From NCBI RefSeq assembly GCF_026151205.1, contig NC_087077.1, forward strand, positions 17,902,475-17,966,474: a stretch of DNA of 64,000 nt, given 5' to 3'. Position 1 is the first letter of the stretch; every line of letters begins with the position of its first letter. Made by a program: the position numbers and the translations under genes. A model generated the notes under the pieces. The model made no database searches. It was given only the letters and a program-made list of their open reading frames with translations, and was not told the DNA's origin. Below, piece after piece: positions 35,901 to 50,900 of the stretch. Origin of the DNA: Bolinopsis microptera. Lineage: Eukaryota > Ctenophora > Tentaculata > Lobata > Bolinopsidae.

Positions 35901-38900
35901 CCTCCTATTCAGTCCTCCTCCTCCTCCTCCTCCTCCTTCTCAGTCCTCCTCCTCCTCCTCTTCCCTCTCAGTCATCCTCCTCAGCCATCCTCCTCAGTCC
36001 TCCTCAGTCCTCCTCCTCAGTCCTCCTCCTCCTGGGTCCTCCTCCTCCTCTTCATCCTCCTCCTCTTCCTCCTCGGTCCTCAGTCCTCCTCCTCCTGGGT
36101 CCTCCTCCTCATCCTTCTCATCAGTCCTCCTCCTCCCCAGTCCTCTCCCAGTCCCCCTCCTTCTCCTCCTCCTATTCAGTCCTCCTCCTCCTCCTCCTCC
36201 TCAGTTCTCCTCAGTCCTCCTTCTCATTTCTCCTAAGTCCTCCTCCTGAGTCCTCCTCCTAAGTCCTCCTCCTGAGTCCTCCTCCTGAGTCCTCCTCCTC
36301 TTCCTTCTGAGTCCTCCTCCTGAGTCCTCCTCCTCCTCCCTCTCAGTCATCCTCCTCAGTCATCCTCCTCAGCCATCCTCCCCAGCCATCCTCCTCAGCC
36401 ATCCTCCTCAGTACTCCTCAGTCATCCTCCTTCTCAGTCATCGTCAGTCCTCCTCCTCAGTCCTCCTCCTCTTTCTGGGTCCTCCTCCTCCTCCTCCTCC
36501 TGGGTCCTCCTGGGTCTTCCTGATCCTCCTCAGTCCTCTTCCTCCTCCCCTCCTCAGTCCTCCTCCTACTCCTCCTCCTCGTCGGACAAAAATGGAAATA
36601 ACATTTCTAGATGCTTCCTCCTCCTACTCTTCCTCCTCCTCCCCCTGGGTCTTCCTGATCTTCCTCAGTCCTCTTCTTCCACCCCTCCTCAGTCCTCCTC
36701 CTACTCCTCCTCCTCGTCCTCAGTCCTCCTCATCAGTCCTCAACAGTCCTTCTCCTCCCCAGTCCTCCTCCTCCTCCTGAGTCCTCCTCCTGGGTCCTCC
36801 TCCTGGGTCCTCCTCCTCCTCTTCATCCTCCTCCTCTTCCTCCTCAGTCTTCAGTCCTCCTCCTCATCCTTCTCCTCAGTCCTCCATCCTCCTCCTCAGT
36901 CCTCCCCCAGTCCCCCTCCTCCTCCTATTCAGTCCTCCTCCTCCTCCTCCTCCTTCTCAGTCCTCCTCAGTCCTCCTCCTCCTCCTCTTCCCTCTCAGTC
37001 ATCCTCCTCAGCCATCCTCCTCAGTCCTCCTCAGTCCTCCTCCTCCTGGGTCCTCCTCCTCCTCTTCATCCTCCTCCTCTTCATCCTCCTCCTCTTCATC
37101 CTCGGTCCTCAGTCCTCCTCCTCCTGGGTCCTCCTCCTCATCCTTCTCATCAGTCCTCATCCTCCCCAGTCCTCTCCCAGTCCCCCTCCTTCTCCTCCTA
37201 TTCAGTCCTCCTCCTCCTCCTCCTCCTCAGTTCTCCTCAGTCCTCCTTCTCATTTCTCCTAAGTCCTCCTCCTGAGTCCTCCTCCTAAGTCCTCCTCCTG
37301 AGTCCTCCTCCTGAGTCCTCCTCCTCTTCCTTCTGAGTCCTCCTCCTGAGTCCTCCTCCTCCTCCCTCTCAGTCATCCTCCTCAGTCATCCTCCTCAGCC
37401 ATCCTCCCCAGCCATCCTCCTCAGCCATCCTCCTCAGTACTCCTCAGTCATCCTCCTTCTCAGTCATCGTCAGTCCTCCTCCTCAGTCCTCCTCCTCTTT
37501 CTGGGTCCTCCTCCTCCTCCTCCTCCTGGGTCCTCCTGGGTCTTCCTGATCCTCCTCAGTCCTCTTCCTCCTCCCCTCCTCAGTCCTCCTCCTACTCCTC
37601 CTCCTCGTCCTCAGTCCTCCTCATCAGTCCTCAACAGTTTTCCTCCTCCCCAGTCCTCCTCCTCCTCCTGGGGCCTTTTCCTGGGTCCTCCTCCTGGGTC
37701 CTCCTCCTGGGTCCTCCTCCTCCTGGGTCCTCCTTCTCCCTCTCAGTCCTTCTCCTCCTCCTCAGTCGTCTTCCTCCTCCTCCTCCCTCTCAGTCATCCT
37801 CCTCAGCCATCCTCCTCAGCCATCCTCCTCAGTCCTTCTCCTTCTCAGTCCTCCTCAGTCCTCCTCCTGAGTCCTCCTCCTCCTGAGTCCTCCTCCTGAG
37901 TCCTCCTCCTCCTCAGTCATCCTCCTCAGTTCTCCTCCTCCTCCTCCTAGGTCCTCTTTCTGGGTCCTCCTCCTCCTGGGTCTTCCTGATCCTTCTCCTC
38001 CCTCTCAGTCATCCTCCTCAGTCATCCTCCTCAGTCATCCTCCTCAGTCATCCTCCTCAGCCATCCTCCTCAGCCATCCTTCTCAGCCATACTCCTCAGT
38101 ACTCTTCAGTACTCTTCAGTCCTCAAAATGTTTGTCCGCTAATGTCCACCAATGTCCGCTAATGTCCACCAATGTCCGTCCGAGTCCGCCAATGTCCGTC
38201 CGAGTCCGCCAATGTCCGTCCGTGTCCGCCAATGTCCCAAAAAACACGTCCGTTGTCTCATAGAATCCAAAAAGGACAGGACATAGGCGGACATAGACGG
38301 ACATGACACCCCCCCCCTATAAAACTTAGTGCGTGTGGTGCTGTTTAATTGCTTCCGAGCAATATAAACTACCGACACTTTGTACAGACGTCAAGTGCTC
38401 TAAACTCACACTCATTTGCTCAGTAGTGGCTCTAGAAGTTTTTGTTGTATTTCTGTTTTGGACAGTAATATTCCTGTGACGTCATGTGTCACGTATGACG
38501 TCATGTGTGACGTCATGTGTCACGTGATTGATACGTCACGTGATTAATTGTGACGTCATTTGTCACGTGATTGATGGATTGCACATTGTACAATGACTCG
38601 TGATCACTGATAAGCACCTAATATGGATATGTGGTTATTGATAAGGAAACCTGTGTCATGATTCATGAATGATAACGAGACAGTATATTATACAATAATG
38701 CAATACATTTATAATATAACATATGTATTATTAGGAGTATTATTGGCAGACATGACAACAGTTGACCAATATACATTGCACTATAGCCTGCCAAATCAGT
38801 AATACAATTATAATTTATATCATGTACAATAGTATTTATACAACTATCACAATAGAAGTTTTAACAATGAGACTACCAACTAGTAGTAGTGAACTACTTC

Positions 38901-41900
38901 CTTCTTTGAGCCGCGAATATTAGATGTAATCAGTAATTCCATAATCTTTAAATATTATCTTCATTGTTCGATCATTTTCTTTCACGAGACCCGGCCTGGT
39001 GTTCTATTTCACTTTTCAGTAAAGCACTTTTCACTTCCGTTCTATCTGCGGTGTGTTGAACTCCCTTTCATTAACTTTAAGTTAATTGTACAGGGTGGGC
39101 CTTAATAGCTCAGTCACTGAGTGCCCAATTGAAATAATTCTTTCTGGTATGACTTACTATCACTACTGGTTCAGCTGTATTAGTGTAAGTTAAGCTGAAC
39201 TGTAGAAGTATTTTACCGCGTCAATGAACCTAGAAGTGATGACTGGTGTATTAAACTGCTGCCAGCTGTTGTAAACCGTTTGCAACGCTGTTAGAAGTAG
39301 CTACACTTCAAGTAGGTTACTTGGTGGGCGGTATTATTAGAGCTACTAGAATTGATATTTCGGTAGACCCATCCCATTCTCTGGAATGAATTCTACACTC
39401 GTCTCATTTCTGCGGGATAAAAGTGTACTCCTGGTTTTCTCACCTCATTACTTTTGATTTTGACTCGGATCCTATGCGTTTACTGAAGATAATGTCTTTA
39501 TTCATTAGGACAAATTGTTTAAATAACCAGTGAGTAATCGTTTTCTTCCGTCGCTTTCTTCCCGTATCTGCAGGTATCAACTATTAAACCATTTGTAAAC
39601 GCATATTACGTTTGTTGGTGCATTTCTAAGTTGATTTGTTGATTACTTTCAAATTCTAACATTGATCATATTATTTGCCTTTACAAATTACAATTGAATA
39701 GCAGATTCAATCTCGTAGCCCTGTCATATACTACTGCAGTCGGAGATGGAATCAGTGACAAACACTGCACCTATAGACCGACGGTAACGTTACTAACATA
39801 GTTAACATAATTAACATAGTTAACATAATTAACATAGTTAAACATGACTAACTTGGTAGATTGTTAACATGATTAATATGTACAATTCCGGAAATGTTAA
39901 CACTAAATACTTCTGATTAGGTTCTGTTTGCTGTTTATGATGGCTGGAAATATATGTTGAATAATTGTTGACGTTGCACGTTTGAATTAGAGGAGAACGC
40001 GCTGCTATGTTTGTCTCGATATGTGTATAATTATAGCTGTACAAATATAAGTCATAGTATGTGATTTGTTAATTCTTAAATTGGTCTATTTTTCTGACCG
40101 TGAGATTGCGAGATTGCGAAGTGCTTGTCGAATTTGAGTCGCTGAGTGTTAATTTATTATGAATTTATTGAGCATATCGAGGAAACATTTAGAAAATTCC
40201 CCACCCCTCCGGAATTGTGGTAAACAGTTTCTTAGGCCAGAAGTGAATATTTGTTTCTTTAATAAAAAATTATCACTTCTCTGTTTCAAACAGAGTGTTC
40301 TCGTGCCTTGTTCTAACGCCTACAATCTAAATTGTGGAGAGTTCTCGAAGCTTCTTAAAATTTCATTAATCAGATAGCCGCAGATTTTACATCAACCATT
40401 AGCTTACGGACAGTTGATAACTCATTTGTTGAGAATAAATCATATTCCGGACGGGCACCACACACTTCTAGTAGATCGTCAAATGCGAACAGATACAAAC
40501 AAATAAGTGTCGGTATAGACTATAGAATGTATAGATCCATCTGGATCTAGAATAAGCTTACTACTCTGAGAAGGATCTAGACAATATTTATTTTCAATTT
40601 TATGCATGACATGCAACTATAAATACTGACCTACTTATAGCCATTCATTGATATACAAGATTAGTAGCTAAATCGAATGTTGACTACTAAGCGTTGTTTC
40701 CTTGAGGCTTTATCTTAAAATTGAAACTAAAAACTTTGAAATTAATTTGTTGTCTTAACTTTCTGACAAGAAATTAAAAACGATCACCAGATGAAATCTG
40801 ATCTACGAACCTTATTATATGTCACATTAGAACATTTCTTTGACCTACAAAATGAGACCACGCTCATTTCCATCAGAAAGAAAAATTCTTATTCAAGGTA
40901 AGTCCAGTTTACATAAGGCTCATTCCACTGATTTCCCAGCTAGCACAGACCACTAGAACCCCCCTCCTCTGATCACATGACCAATGACCATGATGGTGAT
41001 GGCGGAGCTTCTCCCTTCACCGTGTCCGTCCCTCCGCGAGACTACGAGGTAGAAGAGGATCCTGTCGGGAGGTCGTGTTCACTGACTGGTGATTATTGGG
41101 TGCAAGAGGAACCACCTGCCTTTAGGTGATCACCAGCAGCTACCTGTGTGTCATGTTTGTGTGATTTTACTAAAGCTACAATGTGTGCTGAACAGCTATA
41201 ATGTGTGGTTATATACTCACTATAATGTGTGACCAAGCTTAAGCTACGTGTGATAAAGCTGTGTTATTCCGCTGTTTGTGTTCAGACTTCAATGTGTGAC
41301 AAAGTTGTAGCTGTATGTGACAGTAAATCGCTGAGCGTGTGATTTCAAGAAATGAACGATTGAGTGAAAGAAGAGTGTTTTCACATAGGTTTGTTCTCCT
41401 CACAAGCACCATAGAACAATCTTGTCTTAAATGACTGTCTTCGTAGTAAAGAGTGATTTTCCGCGCCAGCATTTTTAGCAGTGAAGCCAATATAACTATA
41501 AGCATGAACTTTCAGATGACATTTTAAAATTCTCGATCCAGTGAATGCGAACTTCGTTAGATTCACGAACATGAAAATAAATACTTTTTTATCGCAAATT
41601 GGTTGATTTTGTATGTTATACACTAAGATTGAAATGGTCAATAATGATTGTAATGATGTTCATAACTCATCTCAACATTAATTAGAAATGATGGGTTAGA
41701 TTCGGTAATTACTAATTAGTGATTACTGATATCTTATGATCGAATGACTCTTCGAAAGAGCGTAATACAATTATTTAATAAATAATATAACTTTTTCTTG
41801 TGGTTGTTTATATCTCCGTGTTGATCGTACGAATTCTGCAAAACATTGATTTAGAAATTCTCAGTCTCAAAATTTAAATTCAAGCATGTGATAAATTATA

Positions 41901-44900
41901 TTTTAATTCTGTATATTTGAAGAGTTAACATAATATAAGCTTTAACTGATCCTCTTTTTAGTTTTATAATGTGCTATAATCTTCTCAGCACTAGTTTCAA
42001 ATTCTTGTTATCAAACAAGATTTGAACTCTTGATTCCGTGTAACTAATCTGTAAAAGATAACACCTCATCTCTTAACCTACCCTTCCTTTCCCAGGGTTG
42101 AAAGTTTGGCACAAGTGCGAGAAAAAGTGCAAAAGAAAACCTTCACTAGGTGGGCTAACATGAGTCTCAGCAAAAAGGATCAAATAAGAGATTTGTTTGA
42201 AGATTTGAAGTCTGGTACAACCCTGATAAAACTGATCAATATCCTGTCCGAATCTAGTCTTCGTCCTGAGCGAGGTTTGTTCACCGGTTGAGACAATGTA
42301 AAATATAAATACCACCGGGATTTGAATTGTAACTCTTTAAGTTCTTTACTTTAATTCGCCCTATGATTTTTCTCCAGCTTGTTTCCAAAAAATAAAAACG
42401 TTTTGGTTCCATCCTATGACTTATTCCTATGATCAATTCGCCTAAAGAGTAAACAGATAATCGTGATATTATATAATGGTCAATGTTGACTAGCCTGGCC
42501 ACAATTATAGTAAAATAAAACCAATTATTAATTAACTATTATCTCCCGACAGGTAGAATGGAGATTCATAACAGATCAAACATTGGTCGAGCTCTGGAGG
42601 CACTCTCAAAAGTTGATGTAAGTTTAGAAAATTAGTTCTAGTGCAAAAAAAATGAGCAGTACATAGGTACGTTTCGCCATTGGCACTGCCATGACAATCT
42701 TATATTTTAAACTCTCCTTTAATATCCTATTTTAAGCGTGATATTCTTCAGAAGCTGATCTCCTCATTTTATCAAATGTCCCTTTCTTCTCATCGCCTTA
42801 TTGATATCAAATATCAAATTTCGTGCCAATCTAGAATATACGTGCCTTATTGGTTGTGTGCTATAATCGCACAATATTATTTGCCATTGTATTCCCATAA
42901 TTTGCACTGACGATCGATTTTCATTAAAAATTTCTATTTCCATTGAACCGTTTAGTAAGCACACACATGCGTTTTAGGTTAAAAGCCTCCGCAATGCAAG
43001 GAAATTGTAATTATCCCATTATTGATAGGAACCATTAAGCTTTATCCAGGTCGGCTGCTCTCTGTAACCAATTGATCTTTTGTTTTAGTACGATCCTTAC
43101 TAATTGCTGGCACTAAGTACTGATTGGTATACGGTAGTGCCTACTGGACTGTTTGTAAACTTAGTAGATAGTTTACATTCTGTAGATAACATTGTATTGC
43201 CGTGTAGTTGCCGTGTAGTACAGTAAATCGCATCTTAGTTTATACAGAGATATGGTTTCTGTAGAAGATATTAAGTTCTAAGAGCAAGTAAGATTCTGTA
43301 CAATATAACAAAATCAGCTCTCTAGGATACTAGCTGTATTCTCTTGTTTTGTACTCGTATTCTGCTCAGGATCATGATTTGTATGGTATAGTAAGCTAGT
43401 TTAAAAAAGTTTGTCTAGTTACACGATGTGTCTTTCTCGGTTTAAAGAATGTGAAGCTAAAAGAATGTGAAGCTAGAGACTTTACCCTCCCTATAACTTT
43501 GTAATTGGTTAATTTGTTGATTATTTGTGGGGCTACGTTTCCTACCTAATTACTGTATGTACCTGCTTACAGCTTGTACAGCTTGTATAGCTTGTACAGT
43601 ATGAAGTGTGAAGTGTGTACATGCTCTGATTGTAGTGCTTCCCTTTCTTTGTCACTAGTTTGTTACTGTTTTAATAAGAACGTTGAGAAGCTGTTTTGTG
43701 CTGCTAGAGTATTTCTCCTCTGGGGTGTGGCTAGTACAAATTTACAAGAATACATTGTAATTACGTAAGCTTTACTCTTATCAAAGTAAACGAATTGCAC
43801 TAACTTTCAAAGAATACATTCTAATTACATATGCTTAGCGTGTACTGCTCGAAAATACCCACAATTACGAAGTTATTAATGCCGAAATGAGCCTAACCGT
43901 CCACTAACCACTTACAAACAGTGTTGATTACAATCTACATCGCTAGTTAAGGAATGCGAGAGAATGCACTAGAGAGTGCTAGAAGATTCTCTCGTTCTTA
44001 CGCTTACGACAGGTTACGTCAGCGGGTTTATACTACTGCTAACTATGGCTAAATATGTGCATTTGACAAGGTGTTCGCACCGAAACTCTGTTAACTTTCC
44101 ATGTGTATTTGTTGTATAGTTTTAACAAATTTATACCTAGTGCAGTGTAGACTACCCGTCGCTATAATTGAAATAAACGGTATTGAAATCGAACAGAGGG
44201 CACGTTATCAGTGATTAATACTTCATTTGACGGCATCAATAGTTGTGGATTTGATATTCAGTGCTCGACTGTAGTAGTAGCGACGCGTTTGTCGGTGATT
44301 GACGTCGTATCAGACATATTTAAAACCCTTTTGTCCAAGTTTGTTTTATGCTTTATGCATTGCACGTTCAGTTCATTGTATTTTGTTAGTGAAATGCTTC
44401 GATTTTACACACTGCATTAATATACCTGATAGTACCTCTTTATGTAAAATGTACTTGACGTAGGACCTGTTCAAATGGTGTGTGGATTGTACATACATCC
44501 AATTGTTTTCTCCTTTTCTCTTCACTTATATCGTAGTATTAATTTCTTGCCTTCGGTTGATAAGTTCTGTGCTGTGTTTAGCAATCGGTCTGTCACATTT
44601 CAGGAAAACTATGTAGAGTGCAATGCCTCCCTATCTCGGGGACTAGCGCTTACTTTTTATTTGCAGACTTCTACTCCCACTCTCACTTTCTGTCGCCTTC
44701 TCATACATAAAATTGTCTACTGTAGATTTAAGATAGAGTTTATAGTTCAACTCTTCTTTCAATCAATAATTAATAAACTAATCAATTAACCAATTAATTA
44801 ATTAACCACCTCACTCAGCCTCAACACGGCATCTCCATCTCTGCTATATACGAGGGTATCCCCAAGCTAACACTTGCTCTCTGCTGGCATCTCATCCTCC

Positions 44901-47900
44901 GATACTCTCACTTACAAGAACGAGATATGATGGGCGTATCTGCTGAGGTCCACTGCAAGTCAGTTTGTTGGATGTTTTTTTATTGTTCATAAACTATTTT
45001 TTACTTATCATTTATTTTATATCTATATTTTTTATTATTTACTTTCCATTGAATATGGATTAAAATGATTATATCATTTAATTGGATAATTGTCCCACAG
45101 GAACTGGTGCGGAGAGAACGCTGCAGGTTACGTAGGTCTAGAGAACATTGAGAAGGACTTCCTGGGAACCTGGATAACTGGCCTTGTTCTCCCCGCTATT
45201 ATCAGCAGGTCAGCCACTTCACTGGTGATATTAGTTTGTCTCAAGTAGGAGGATTCGAGTGGTCCTTGAAAGGTTGACGGTTGAAATTTCTGTAATAAGA
45301 GTCATAGTACGACGATCAAGTTCCCAGCCTTTATTTATTATGGTCCGGATCCTTCATCCGTGCTTCCCCTCCCCATTCTAATTTAAACACACCGATTATT
45401 CCCTCCGCAGAAATAAACCTGAACTGATTGATTACGCGGATATATACCACAACAAGACCCCTGAACAGAGGTTCGCCATAGCTTTTGGGCTTGTGGAGAA
45501 GAACTACTCAGTTCCTAAACTGCTGGATGTGGAGGGTTCGTTTATGTTTATTACATACAATTTAACTACTCTTCTTTATTACAGGCTTACAAATTTAATA
45601 CTCTTCTTTATTACAGGCTTACAAATTTAATACTCTTCGTTACACTGACATTCAATGTTTTAATCCGGCTGTGGCACTACTACTTCCGTCCCGTATATAT
45701 AACATAATTACATAATATAATTACATAACATAATTACATGATATTATAATTTATACATTTTCGGAGTTATTTTATTGTATGTATATAGTATGTATTAAGA
45801 TTATTGAGAATTAATTCCTGCGATTGATTATAAAATACCGCTACACAGTAACATATTAGTCTAATTAATTATTTTTTGCTTAATTGAACATGAATAGGTA
45901 CCCGGAATATTTGATAATTTACCAGTCCATTCTATGAAAAGTTATGTATAAAACCTTGATCAAAATCTTGTAATATACTATAACTTTATGTCATTTTCGT
46001 CTGATTGTTCATAGCTGTCACTCAGTGCGAGTACACTTTACATTAAATATCATCTCAGACATTTGTGAGTCAGAAAGTTTAACGAGTATATTTAGTATGG
46101 GTTAGTGTGAGTTGTTACGAGTTTCCTTACAAACTTCTGCTTCTCTGATTGTTCGCTTCTCACTTTATAAACTTTTGAAGTTTCCCACGAGTACCTTGTC
46201 CTTCGACCCTGTTGAACTACATCACTAACATCTGAATACTAAATTCATACTGGAATTCGGGTTGAAGTACCGTCTCCATCCCCTCTCTTCTTGCAACTTT
46301 GTAACTAGGACCTATGTTTGATGCGTTTATCTGGTTTTATTCAAACTCATCTATCGATGAATCCGATTTTGATTTGAATTCATATTATAAGTGAGTTATA
46401 TATCTCACAGAGATATAGTTAGTAAGTAAACCATTTGACGGAGATTTACTCCGTTACACACGTTAGTCGTTAGATACACTATATAGTAAAGAATTCAATT
46501 GCTCTACCTACAGTGACCATTTAGTCTAAGTCATTAAATGTCACACAATTTGATAGTAAACCAATTTTGTAATTTGAGGCTTCTGTCCTCTTGCAATTCT
46601 AAGTCTAGTGCTTTATTTCTGCGTCTAAATAATTGCCTCCCCACTTTAATTCCATGATATTAACGCTATAGAGAACACAGGTTGATATCGGGAAATATAA
46701 TCCATGAAACCTATAATAATGAATTCTACTTCTCCCCGACAGATATGAACAAGCAGCATATAGACGACCAAAGTGTGGTGACCTATCTGATGCTGCTGAA
46801 CAAGGTCCTGTCGGATAACGTGCCAGACATTCCACCGGCTATCGTGAAACTAAAACAACAACTCACCCATGGTACATATTTTACATATTCGGCATATTTT
46901 ACATATATCTAAAGAGCTGTTGATTTCTAGTAACACCTTGGGTTTAACTCGAACCAGGTCGTCTATACGTGGGCGTCAAACTGTCAAAAGGATTACGCTG
47001 ATACAAGCCGACAATCAACATTATGATTGTTCATGGTAGTGTTTGATAGTTTGACTCACGTTTTCCTTTGAACAGAATACCAGCTATTGGAGGAAGATCT
47101 AGATGATGAAAGTTCGACCGAAGAGGAGGAGGAAGATTTAATGGTGGAAGAAACAGATCTCACCCCAGTTGAAGACTCAGATCTCCCCCAAATAATGGCT
47201 GCGGTAATTATGAGACATTTCTTATCAGATTACTTAGTTTTATCGACGTTCGAAAGGTCGACAAAACAGTGTCTGACTAAACAGTTCTTCACATGATTCT
47301 GACCGATGTCCATGCCAGTCGAATATTTTGATAACAAAAATGCGCCCACTTTTATTTTTGTGTAATTTCCCACCCCTGCCAACGTTGTCCTGAAAATAGC
47401 ATTAATTTCAGCGAGAGCAGAGTCTCTCGACCACACCAGAGTACAATTCTCGTGAGGAGGACAAGGATTCCGGGCTGGAACTGGAGGACTACTCTCCCGT
47501 CAACAACTCAGAAAAAGTTAGCTACTCATTTTTGCTTGATAGTATAATCATGAACAGTCAAACAATAATATTCTTCTTGAAAATTACCAAGTGCTATGAT
47601 TTTGTTGTCACTAAAAACCCCCACATTTACAGCCGATCCCCCGTGCCGAGCAGGCAGTAAGAGACCAGGACGCAGTGTCTCAACGAGACAGCAGCATAAC
47701 CCTGGACAGTGAGGCTGAGTACTTGTCTGCTGCTAGTTCACCAGTTCTAGGGTCTAGACGCTTCAATGGGGACACGGATAACTCTGAAACAACGAGCCCC
47801 ACCTCCGAAGAGATGATACCAGACACCATGGAGACAGCTGAGACGATGAGACTGCCTATTGCTGAGCTGGAAGCAACTCTCAATTATATAACCAACATAC

Positions 47901-50900
47901 CAGGTCAGTTCATTAATTGAATCAGAGTATTAACTAACTAAATGCTATGATTCAAGTTTTGAGAATCGGGAAGGAAATGCATAACTTATTCAGTTCACTT
48001 GGTCTCGTATAACGCCCATTTTACCACGATGACTACTCTAAACCTTGACTCTTTTCCAGAGAATATACCAGTAACAGTTTCTAATCTGGAGGAGTTGAAA
48101 TTGTTGCTAAAAGAGAGGGGCGAGGAGTGCGCGGCTCTACAGACTCAAATTAATCATCAGGTTGGTTTTTTTTGTCCGCCGTCCTGTAAGCTAACCTTAG
48201 AACGTTTGCTTAAAAGTATTACACGAGGGAATGTTTTTTATTATATCTCCTCTCTGGGGCCATGTCGTTTCGTGTGACGTCATCAGTTGAGTTGGTGACA
48301 TCACAGAGAACTTAAGGAGGGTCTCTATACAACAACAAGGAAGTGATAAAAGGGAACTTCGATTGTTCTTACTGTTTCGTGCGTTAGATTATTGTCGCTC
48401 TCTAAGTCTCTATAATCCTAAGAGATGGCTGGTGTTTCACCGTAGATCCATTGGTAAATCTCTCAATTTGTGGCATGTTGATTGTTGGCGTATGAACATT
48501 TAGTATAGAGACGAAACACTTAAAGCCTATAAACAGATTTAACCGATTTTTGTATAGCAACATGAGTGGCTTATAACCTATTATATATCTTTTGAGGGGT
48601 ATTTGATCAATGCTTTCTCTCAATCTCTCTGGTAACAATAGATTTTGATACTGGTAGGGTAAGGCACGTAATTTTGTCAGGGTACCTAATTTTGTCATTT
48701 TGCTCTGAAAAACTGCCTCGGCTCGGAATTTCAGCTTGAAAGAAAAGGTTTGTGTATAAAAAGAAAGCTTAGACTTTGCTGAAACTGCTCCTACAAAGTT
48801 TAAGTTTTTAGCTCTTTTGCATCTGTGTCAAAAATGAAGGCGAAACTGTTAACCCGAAAAATAAATAAGATCCTTAAGGTTTTCTTAAGGAATTTTCAAA
48901 ATTTTGATTTATTGCTATTTCAAAAGTAATTGAGCTAGCTTCATGCCATTGCATATTTCAAATATCTTCTACAGCAGAAGTATACGTACAAATTTTCAAG
49001 TCTCTAGCGCAATTATTGTTTAAGTTACAGAGGGTGACAAAATTAGGTTCGATTTTGCCAAAAGTACCTAATTTTGTCAAAAAAATCGACCTTTCTAAAA
49101 TTTCTTGTAAATCACAGATTGTGTTGAAAATGGCCTTATACAACTATTCTGAAGTTTTTTTGCCCATAGGATATGTATAAGGCACTTATAATAGCATAAC
49201 ACTTATAATAGCATATTTTCGCCGAGGTGGATAATCTGATTTTTTCAATCTAAAATGACTAAAAAAATAATTGATGAAATTACTAAGCAAGTGATCTATC
49301 TACAGACATGAAAATTTCAACCTAGACCTAGAACCAATTGTTTTTCAAGATACCAGTGGTTTCAGGGGCATTTGGGGGCTATTTTCTAAGATTATATACC
49401 CAAAAAGTGTCATCTTTTCATCAAGCTACAAAACTATGAAAACATCATATCTTTGGGATTTTTGAGGTCAATGTTGGTAAAAAAGCGCTCGAATGATGCA
49501 TCCAGGTAGTCTAAAATACCGAGAAACGGTTACTTTTTGCACAATCTTCAAGTGACAAAATTAGGTTCGGGGTGACAAAATTAAGTAAAGTCACCTAATT
49601 TTGTCATTTTTTCAAAATAATTTTTTTGAACATCTTCAACCCCAGCAATTTCGATCATTTTTGTGATAGAACTTGCCTAGACTGTCTACTATAACATATT
49701 AGAGGTTTCATCTAAATCAGAATTTCAGACGAGGTTAAAACCCATGGTTTATATCAGGCAGTCGGAAAATTGCCAAAAAATGACAAAATTATGTGCTTTA
49801 CCCTATAGCAGTAAACCATTTTCCTGCCTGACACGTAGGATACCGAATTCAAACAACCGAGTTTTTTGTGGATTTTAGTAACTGACGAGATGCCGATTTC
49901 ATCTCGTTCTCCATTTATGTAAAGATTTTATATTGAAAGCCATGTCACACACAAAGCTACAACCGTAGCCGCACGAAACTAATAACAAGATCTGATAAAA
50001 AGTAAAGGAAAATATTTAGTTAGAATAATCCAGATAGTAAGTAATGGGAAGTAATGAAATAAAACCCCCTGGACTTATACGGGATAATAACGCCTGGCCC
50101 TGGCCTCAACCGCTACGAGACAAGTACATCCAACAGCAGCGTCATTCATTTTACTGACTTTTATCGGAACCAAACTTTGAAGAACTCTCCATTTTAGAAG
50201 AGAAAACCGGCAAAACTTTGCCATCAACCCTTGTGTGGGTGCTGTGAGAAGCTATACGATAGGTGTGAGAGATCATTTGCCGCATGTCTGTTGGTTTATT
50301 AATGAACCCGTTACACTTAACACTCCGCTACGAACAAGTTATCTAGCCTACTAGTAGCTTAGTAGAACAAGCCAACGCTTTAATTAATTGCATATATTTG
50401 ATATACGCACTATGGTTTGTCGTCGAAAGAGATTTGGCCTCGACTTTTCGACACCCCTGTGCCATAGTAATAGTCATTTCCTGCTTACAATTCCTTTGGC
50501 ATGTGTTCTTACTCGTTAACGGCCGTATCGACTAGTGTTATTCGTAGCTTTTTTACATAAAAGCGTTGACATAAAAGTGTTGTTTTAAATCTGTTACTGA
50601 ATCTTTTAAAACCGTTTTTGTTCGAGGGTATATTTTGATGGAGGCCACTGGTCCCGAACTGGACCCCGGAATCAGGGACATCCTCATTAGTTATACTTCT
50701 CAGGTAGAGAATGTTCTTTCTAGTCGAACTAATTCAGTAAGAAAGTTCATACTTAGTGAAGAGAATGTTCTGATATATGGATCAGAAACAACCAGGATTT
50801 AGACCCATTAAAATTGGTCAACAAACTACCTACTTCTTACCTTGGTATAACTCAAGAGAAGTATTTCTTAAAACTATCTCAGACCCTACCCAATAATCAA

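Noticed and set aside
35538-36236. 232-residue and related Pro/Ser/Leu ORFs in the CT-rich tract
   Set aside because: They are open only because TCC/CTC/CAG repeats lack stops in several frames; no complexity, no splice or start context.
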